This document shows, piece by piece, positions 6,644-10,959 of a DNA stretch of 10,959 bases. Origin of the DNA: Paracoccaceae bacterium (GTDB taxonomy: Bacteria; Pseudomonadota; Alphaproteobacteria; Rhodobacterales; Rhodobacteraceae); contig WTGT01000038.1 in NCBI GenBank assembly GCA_011523445.1, positions 1 to 10,959 on the forward strand, written 5' to 3'. A program made the translations under genes and the position numbers. Under the pieces are notes generated by a model. That model did no database searches, had not been told where the DNA came from, and saw only the letters and a list, made by a program, of their open reading frames with translations. Position 1 is the stretch's first letter. Each line of letters opens with the position of its first letter.

Positions 6644-7297
6644 TTATTCTTGCTTTATACGAAAACTCACCAGATTACCGACATCAATCGAATCAGTACT
6701 GGTATTGCCTTCATAGATCTGAACTTCACTAATATCCGGCCTATTTATTTTCCCATTTTTAAAGGCATTTTCAAAAAAATCCCCGAAGCCTTCATTTTGA
6801 AAATGAAGTGCATTGATACCTATGACGCAAAAGGCTCCTGGTCTTGCCAACATCAGGCATACTTCTAGAGTTTGGGGTCCTAAATGGCCCAGCGTGAAAG
6901 TTCCACAACTGATCAAACCACCATACTTTCCGATCTTGTCATTTATTGGCCTGGTCAGGTCAGCGACCTGCAGATTCCTGTAAATACACTTTTCCCTAGC
7001 TTTACGAATCATTTCCGGGGAAATATCAAACCCGTCAATGATAATGTTTCTATCGGCAAAATGTTCTCCCACAAGTCCAGTCCCGCAACCAAGGTCAGCA
7101 ACAGGTTGGTCATTCTCACCTGACATTTCTAGAAAATGCTTGGCTACGATTTGCGGATATATGTATTGGTGTTCAACTACGAACTCATCGTCATAGGATT
7201 GGGCCATCCGGTCGTAATATTCTACATGGTTTGCCGGTTTTCCCAAATTATACGCATCTCCAAGATCCAGTTTGCTATTTTTATCGCTCTTGCTCAT
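6644..7297 (-). CDS. Class I SAM-dependent methyltransferase, METTL27-like
   Basis: A 217-residue Rossmann-fold methyltransferase using S-adenosylmethionine, probably cytosolic. Motif I is VADLGCGTG (Asp68 to Gly74). GFDIS supplies the acidic residue after strand 2 (Asp91), and SPEMIRKARE forms the next helix. The N-terminal YDRMAQSYDDEF segment and the GLVGEHFADR / NLQVADL pattern resemble the METTL27 (WBSCR27) group and its bacterial relatives. The acceptor molecule is unknown and there is no DNA- or RNA-specific motif such as DPPY or NPPY. It lies 36 nt downstream of parC on the same strand without a visible terminator between them, so cotranscription is likely. No clear ribosome binding site precedes the ATG. 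The stop codon overlaps one arm of a short inverted repeat (6613-6619 and 6639-6645). Confidence 0.88.
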   Translation of the reverse strand: MSKSDKNSKLDLGDAYNLGKPANHVEYYDRMAQSYDDEFVVEHQYIYPQIVAKHFLEMSGENDQPVADLGCGTGLVGEHFADRNIIIDGFDISPEMIRKAREKCIYRNLQVADLTRPINDKIGKYGGLISCGTFTLGHLGPQTLEVCLMLARPGAFCVIGINALHFQNEGFGDFFENAFKNGKINRPDISEVQIYEGNTSTDSIDVGNLVSFRIKQE

Positions 7298-7333
7298 GAT
7301 TGTTGTACCAATATCGGTTAAGCAAAATCGGGT

Positions 7334-9556
7334 TTACGAGAATACATTTTTCGTAGGGAAGCCATAAGGTGCCTTCAATCCGATACTCCCACGCTTGCCA
7401 ATCCATTTTTCAACTTCCTTGGCCTGACGAGTCTTGCCCCTGGGGTCTTTCCAGAACAACCCTTCCTCCAGGGTAAAGGTTTTTATATCCGACAAGCGGG
7501 ATTTTGGAAATTTCTGAAGCCGAACACCAGTACCCTTAACCTGTACAGGAATTTCCAATAGTGGAACAACGAGCATCTTTCGGTTTGCTCCTACAAGGGC
7601 CAGGTGATCACCTTCACACGGAACACATGATTTTCCAATATCGCCTTTCTTGAGATTCAAAACCTGCTTTCCAGCCTTGGTGGAAGCAAGAACTTCTGCT
7701 TCATCCACAATAAATCCATAACCCGTCTCGGAAGCCACGACCAATTGGCGTTCGGGATTGTGGAATAGCAGGGCCTGGATTTCGATTTCGTTGGGAAGGT
7801 CCAACATCAGGCGAATGGGTTCGCCCAATCCCCTGCCTCCGGGAATGGATGAGGCGGCAAGAGAGTAGAACCGGCCATTGGATCCAAAAATGACCAATTT
7901 GTCAGTCGATTGGCCATGCAGTGCAAATTTCAATGAATCACCATCTCGGAACTTGAAATCCTGATCAAAGGGTACATGCCCCCTATAAAGCCTGATCCAG
8001 CCCAGTTCGGAACAAATGACTGTAACTGGTTCGCTCTCAATCACATCATCCAGTTCGAAATCAATCGCATCGGACATGTCTGAAAATCCGGTCCTTCTCT
8101 TGCAAGCAGGATTTTTTGCAAAAATGGTTTTTATCTGCTTGAGTTCATCGGTGATTTTGCTCTTCTGCAATTCATCACTGTTAAGAAGATCGTCCAGGTC
8201 ACATCTTTCCTTGGTTAATCTGGTTTGTTCTTTCTGCAGTTCGATTTCTTCAAGTTTCCGCAGGCTTCTCAATCGCATGTTCAATATCGCTTCAGCCTGC
8301 ACTTCGTGCAATTCAAACTCCTCAATCAGTGTTTCCTTGGGTTTATCTTCATAACGGATTATTTCAATGACCCGATCAAGATTCAAAAAGGCAACAAGAT
8401 ACCCTTCAAGAAGTGTGAGACGATGATCTATCTTTTTGATTCTGAAACGTGTCCTTCTTTTGAGAATGACTATCCGATGGTTCAGAAAGGCCCTCAGGAT
8501 TTCCCATGGGTCGCATACCTTGGGCCGCTGACCATCAATCAGGACATTGAGATTCAAGGAGAATCGTGTTTCCATTTCAGTCAACTTGAAAATTGCTTCC
8601 ATGAGGGTTTCGGGTTCGATTTTCCTCGTTTTGGGTTCAAGAACGATACGGATTGTTTCAGTGGATTCATCTCTTACATCAGCGAGTAACTGTGTCTTCT
8701 TGTTTTGAACAAGTTTGGCCAAACCCTCAATCAGTTTGGATTTTTGAACCTGATAGGGAATTTCGGTAACAACAATTTGCCATTGGTTGCGGTCTAGCCG
8801 TTCCACCTCCCATCTGGCCCTGACTCTTATTTGCCCCTTGCCGGCAACATAGGCTTTCTCAATTTGATCCCGGGTGCTTACAATAATGCCACCAGTGGGG
8901 AAATCCGGACCCGGTAGTTTTGACATCTTGGTTTTAATGGGCGGATCAGGGTATCGAATTAAATGAATGCAGGTGTTACAGAGTTCAATGATGTTATGGG
9001 GAGGGATGTTTGCTGCCATACCAACTGCAATTCCGGTTGAACCATTGGCCAACAGGTTAGGGAAGGATGAAGGTAATAGAACCGGTTCCTCCAGGGTATC
9101 ATCGTAGTTTGCCCGGAAATCGACGGAATCCTCGTTCAACCCTTCAAGCATGCTTTCGGCAAAGGTTGTCAATCGTGCTTCGGTATATCTTGATGAAGCT
9201 GGCTTGTCGCCATCAATATTGCCAAAATTGCCTTGGCCATCAACCAAGGGATATCTCAGATTGAAATCCTGGGCCATCCTTGCCAGGGCATCATAGATGG
9301 CTTGTTCACCATGGGGATGGTAATTGCCCATGACATCTCCGGATATTTTGGCGGATTTTCTAAATCCACTGGTTGAACTCAATCGGAGTTCCTGCATGGC
9401 ATAAAGAATTCTTCTTTGGACCGGTTTCAATCCATCCCGGGCATCAGGCAATGCCCTGTGCATGATTGTTGACAGGGCATATTGAAGGTATCTTTCGCTG
9501 ATAGCTTCACTGAGCGGAATATCTTGGGAGAAATGATCAAAAAGGTTTTTCGGCAT
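7334..9556 (-). CDS. parC: DNA topoisomerase IV subunit A
   Basis: Breakage-reunion subunit of topoisomerase IV, which pairs with ParE to decatenate and relax chromosomes. The 740-residue length fits alphaproteobacterial ParC, and the short degenerate C-terminal pinwheel (from about residue 500, with no canonical GyrA box, only a GRGLGEPI segment) favours ParC over GyrA. N-terminal motifs: DGLKPVQRRILYAM (41-54), GNYHPHGEQAIYDA (77-90) and VDGQGNFGNIDGD (105-117), with catalytic Tyr124 in SSRYTEARLT. The PNLLANGSTGIAVGMAANIPPHN and FPTGG blocks are intact. At quinolone-determining positions matching E. coli ParC Asp79, Ser80 and Glu84 it has Glu84, Gln85 and Asp89. The ATG at 9554-9556 has no obvious ribosome binding site. 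The gene probably heads a unit with the methyltransferase behind it. ParE is not in the window. Confidence 0.96.
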   Translation of the reverse strand: MPKNLFDHFSQDIPLSEAISERYLQYALSTIMHRALPDARDGLKPVQRRILYAMQELRLSSTSGFRKSAKISGDVMGNYHPHGEQAIYDALARMAQDFNLRYPLVDGQGNFGNIDGDKPASSRYTEARLTTFAESMLEGLNEDSVDFRANYDDTLEEPVLLPSSFPNLLANGSTGIAVGMAANIPPHNIIELCNTCIHLIRYPDPPIKTKMSKLPGPDFPTGGIIVSTRDQIEKAYVAGKGQIRVRARWEVERLDRNQWQIVVTEIPYQVQKSKLIEGLAKLVQNKKTQLLADVRDESTETIRIVLEPKTRKIEPETLMEAIFKLTEMETRFSLNLNVLIDGQRPKVCDPWEILRAFLNHRIVILKRRTRFRIKKIDHRLTLLEGYLVAFLNLDRVIEIIRYEDKPKETLIEEFELHEVQAEAILNMRLRSLRKLEEIELQKEQTRLTKERCDLDDLLNSDELQKSKITDELKQIKTIFAKNPACKRRTGFSDMSDAIDFELDDVIESEPVTVICSELGWIRLYRGHVPFDQDFKFRDGDSLKFALHGQSTDKLVIFGSNGRFYSLAASSIPGGRGLGEPIRLMLDLPNEIEIQALLFHNPERQLVVASETGYGFIVDEAEVLASTKAGKQVLNLKKGDIGKSCVPCEGDHLALVGANRKMLVVPLLEIPVQVKGTGVRLQKFPKSRLSDIKTFTLEEGLFWKDPRGKTRQAKEVEKWIGKRGSIGLKAPYGFPTKNVFS

Positions 9557-9665
9557 TAATGGTGAGATTCCCGGGATTTGCTCATAATTCTGATTTAATT
9601 GTTGATGTTATAGCCACAATTGATTGTAAATTACACTGTAAAATTTTTGAAATAGGTATTACTCG

Positions 9666-9736
9666 CAGGGATACCAGCTATCTGAAAAATTTCATTGTGG
9701 ATAACTTGTTACCTTGAATTGGTACAAGTATCCCTG
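9666..9736 (-). repeat. Compound inverted repeat with two exclusive pairings upstream of parC
   Basis: CAGGGATAC (9666-9674) is the exact reverse complement of GTATCCCTG (9728-9736). The second copy is also part of another inverted repeat: 9699-9713 pairs with 9721-9733 over 13 bp with two single-base bulges (GGATA, CTTGT and ACC blocks against GGT, ACAAG and TATCC) and a 7-nt loop. The two pairings use the same bases, so only one can form at a time. In a minus-strand transcript this would be a leader element about 110-180 nt before the parC start. No U-tract follows, so a transcription attenuator is not demonstrated. Confidence 0.5.
9696..9704 (-). promoter_or_regulatory. Single DnaA-box consensus
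   Basis: The minus strand reads TTATCCACA, a perfect match to the DnaA-box consensus, inside the inverted-repeat block 140 nt upstream of parC. It is a lone copy: I found no cluster or AT-rich unwinding element, so it does not indicate an origin. A chance match in a window of this size is uncommon but possible. Confidence 0.35.
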
Positions 9737-9851
9737 AAATCCAAGATAATAATCTATTCATTATTTGCTGAATGGCAAATCCATTGGAGTATCAAATCAT
9801 CTCCAAACGAGAAGCGGGCAAGTTCCCCACCCACTTCATTTTGTTTTAAAT

Positions 9852-9872
9852 ACAACCCCCAATGGGAGTTGT
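9852..9872 (-). terminator. Probable terminator hairpin of fbpA
   Basis: On the minus strand, 15 nt past the fbpA stop, ACAACTCCC and GGGGGTTGT form a 9-bp stem (one T-G wobble) with a 3-nt loop. What follows is only ATTTAAAACAAAA, a weak T-tract, so termination may be partial or factor-assisted. Confidence 0.5.
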
Positions 9873-9887
9873 GGCTGATAGTAACGA

Positions 9888-10910
9888 TCAGCCGTCAAAA
9901 TCGATTTCATTCACGATTTGAAGGGCCTGCTCGCGATTTGCTCCAATGGTATCCAGATTAAGGTTATCCGGCTCAAAGGTTCCCCAACTTTCAACAAGTG
10001 CTGAAAGAGCTACCTCGGGACGAACAGGATATTCATGGTTGACTTCGGCATAGATTTGCTGTGCATCCATGGAGGTCAGGAATTCCATAAACTGCAAGGC
10101 ATTGGACTCGTTCGGCGAGTGTTTGGCCATGGCCATGCCGGAGACATTAACGTGAGTTCCACCATCCACAAATGTGGGGAAAATGATACGGACCGCATCA
10201 GCCCAGGCCTTTTGTTCCTCATTCGATACCATGAGTCCCATGTAATAGGTGTTGCCTAGCGAAATATCACATTCCCCTGCCCAAATTGCCTTGACTTGGG
10301 CTCGATCATTGCCTTGTGGTTTGCGGGCAAGGTTATCCTTGATTCCCTGTAACCAAGCCTTGGTTTGATCCATGCCGTAGTGGTTTATCACCGATGATAT
10401 CAAAGCCAGATTGTAAGCATTTGTACCGGATCTGGTACAAATCCGTCCTTTCCACTCGGGATTTACCAATTCTTCATAGGTCAAGGCCTGCTCGGAGACT
10501 CTTTCCTTGGAAGCATAAACAATTCTTGCCCTTAGGGTCAAGGCATACCATTCACCTTTAGGATCCCTAAAATTTGCAGGAATGTTTTGATTCAGAACAT
10601 CCGAATCAACCTTTTGGGTGACTCCAGCATTAACCAGATTCTGCAAGCGGGAAATATCAACTGTCAGAAGGACATCAGCCGGTGATCTTGTTCCCTCAGC
10701 CTCAAGTCGGGCAATCATTCCCTTTTGCAGGAATATGACGTTGGTTTCAATACCAGTTCTGTTGGTGAATTCATCCAAAAGAGGCTGAATCAGTTCAGGT
10801 TGCCTGTAGGAGTAAATATTCACCTCATCAGCTTGGACTGATTGTAGTCCCAAGGATGATGCCACCAACCCGAATAGGGAAAAAATACGTATTAAATTAA
10901 TTGTTCTCAT
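9888..10910 (-). CDS. fbpA: Periplasmic Fe(III)-binding protein of an ABC transporter (FbpA/FutA type)
   Basis: A 340-residue periplasmic substrate-binding protein that captures ferric iron and hands it to an inner-membrane ABC permease. Residues 1-27 form a Sec signal peptide (Arg2 and Arg8, hydrophobic core FSLFGLVASSLGL, likely cut after VQA27). The mature part starts DEVNIYSYR, followed by the LLDEFTNRTGIETNVI and ADVLLTVD segments of the iron-binding family. The conserved iron-ligand tyrosine pair is Tyr222-Tyr223 in LGNTYYMGL, and Cys158 and Cys214 could form a disulfide. The ATG is preceded by AAGGA at about 8 nt. A near-perfect 23-bp palindrome sits just upstream, suggesting control by an iron-responsive repressor. 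No permease (FbpB) or ATPase (FbpC) gene follows, because parC is next downstream, so partners must lie beyond the right edge or elsewhere. Confidence 0.93.
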   Translation of the reverse strand: MRTINLIRIFSLFGLVASSLGLQSVQADEVNIYSYRQPELIQPLLDEFTNRTGIETNVIFLQKGMIARLEAEGTRSPADVLLTVDISRLQNLVNAGVTQKVDSDVLNQNIPANFRDPKGEWYALTLRARIVYASKERVSEQALTYEELVNPEWKGRICTRSGTNAYNLALISSVINHYGMDQTKAWLQGIKDNLARKPQGNDRAQVKAIWAGECDISLGNTYYMGLMVSNEEQKAWADAVRIIFPTFVDGGTHVNVSGMAMAKHSPNESNALQFMEFLTSMDAQQIYAEVNHEYPVRPEVALSALVESWGTFEPDNLNLDTIGANREQALQIVNEIDFDG

Positions 10911-10922
10911 GGTAAAAATCCT

Positions 10923-10945
10923 TTTCCGAGTAAATTAGTCGGAAA
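10923..10945. promoter_or_regulatory. 23-bp near-perfect palindrome in the fbpA leader, possible operator
   Basis: Arms TTTCCGA (10923-10929) and TCGGAAA (10939-10945) are exact complements. The inner blocks TAA (10931-10933) and TTA (10935-10937) continue the symmetry, broken only by the G-G pair at 10930/10938 and the central A, so 10 of 11 pairs match. It ends 12 nt before the fbpA ATG and touches the edge of its ribosome binding site. TATTAAT just upstream on the minus strand could be a -10 element, placing the palindrome at the transcription start. The CGA-N9-TCG core has the same spacing as the TGA-N9-TCA iron-responsive box of RirA, but regulator identity is a guess. An mRNA hairpin is the alternative. 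Confidence 0.5.
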
Positions 10946-10959
10946 TAAAATTAATACAT

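Larger units (their letters stand above)
6445..6651. repeat. Imperfect inverted repeat flanking tRNA-Trp
   Basis: AAGAATAGCCTTAC (6445-6458) recurs inverted as GTAAGGCTTATTCTT (6637-6651), differing by one inserted base. The copies lie on either side of the tRNA gene, one just past the rnhB stop and one covering the methyltransferase stop. Neither copy resembles a known insertion-sequence end that I can name. Confidence 0.4.
9557..9887. other. 331-nt intergenic region between parC and fbpA, rich in inverted repeats
   Basis: No convincing gene lies here. A plus-strand frame (9695-9961) runs into the 3' end of fbpA and has no family resemblance. The region holds the fbpA 3' end and its likely terminator hairpin (9852-9872). 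Further short stem-loops are GAAGCGGG/CCCACTTC (9811-9818 and 9830-9837, one mismatch), TTGGAG/CTCCAA (9784-9789 and 9801-9806) and ATTTGC/GCAAAT (9763-9768 and 9775-9780). It also contains a DnaA-box consensus and a compound inverted repeat in the presumed parC leader. No parC promoter with good spacing could be picked with confidence. Confidence 0.6.

Noticed and set aside
6613..6645. AAGCCTT/AAGGCTT stem as terminator of the methyltransferase gene
   Set aside because: Loop of 19 nt, no T-tract, one arm overlaps the stop codon and the other touches the tRNA promoter.
8225..8689. Plus-strand 154-codon frame inside parC
   Set aside because: It is antisense to conserved parC sequence; the translation has no domain features.
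9557..9887. Replication origin suggested by a DnaA box and inverted repeats
   Set aside because: Only one box, no repeated iterons, no AT-rich unwinding block and no dnaA, repA or parAB neighbours.
9695..9961. Plus-strand 88-codon frame in the parC-fbpA gap
   Set aside because: TTG start without a ribosome binding site, runs into the antisense of fbpA, and shows no recognisable family.

Overview
The window looks like chromosomal DNA of an alphaproteobacterium with moderately AT-rich composition, probably an uncultured or marine-type lineage. The assignment is an inference. It rests on the alphaproteobacterial style of ParC (gyrase-like HPHG-x-Q-A-I-Y-D segment and FGNIDGD motif) and on the particular homogentisate gene set. 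No insertion sequence, phage gene, CRISPR array or plasmid gene is visible. The region reads as stable core plus catabolic genome.

Left half, plus strand (1-6427): a tightly packed, apparently single transcription unit. It starts inside hmgA (homogentisate 1,2-dioxygenase, cut by the left edge). Then come an RNase Z-like MBL-fold hydrolase, a short bacterial-type fumarylacetoacetase, a second MBL-fold protein with a degenerate metal site, a class A FAD monooxygenase, a 68-residue DUF2783-like protein, and rnhB (ribonuclease HII). Junctions are short: gaps of 34, 1 and 26 nt and three stop/start overlaps. Together hmgA and the fumarylacetoacetase open the homogentisate ring and split the product to fumarate and acetoacetate. 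The monooxygenase may supply homogentisate or a related hydroquinone. The roles of the two MBL proteins are unknown. The maleylacetoacetate isomerase expected between the two named enzymes is not in the window.

Middle (6428-6643): a minus-strand tRNA-Trp(CCA) with encoded CCA and a good sigma-70-type promoter upstream of it. It is convergent with the operon above.

Right half, minus strand (6644-10910): a METTL27-like SAM methyltransferase lies 36 nt downstream of parC (topoisomerase IV subunit A). Between parC and the next gene is a 331-nt intergenic region rich in inverted repeats, with one perfect DnaA-box consensus and two mutually exclusive pairings in the presumed parC leader. Finally comes a periplasmic Fe(III)-binding protein (FbpA/FutA type) with no permease or ATPase gene beside it, and with a 23-bp near-perfect palindrome in its leader.

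I see no clearly unprecedented system. The most interesting points are the homogentisate accessory set (two MBL proteins, monooxygenase, DUF2783-like peptide), the dismantled second metal site of the second MBL protein, and the structured regulatory DNA before parC and fbpA.
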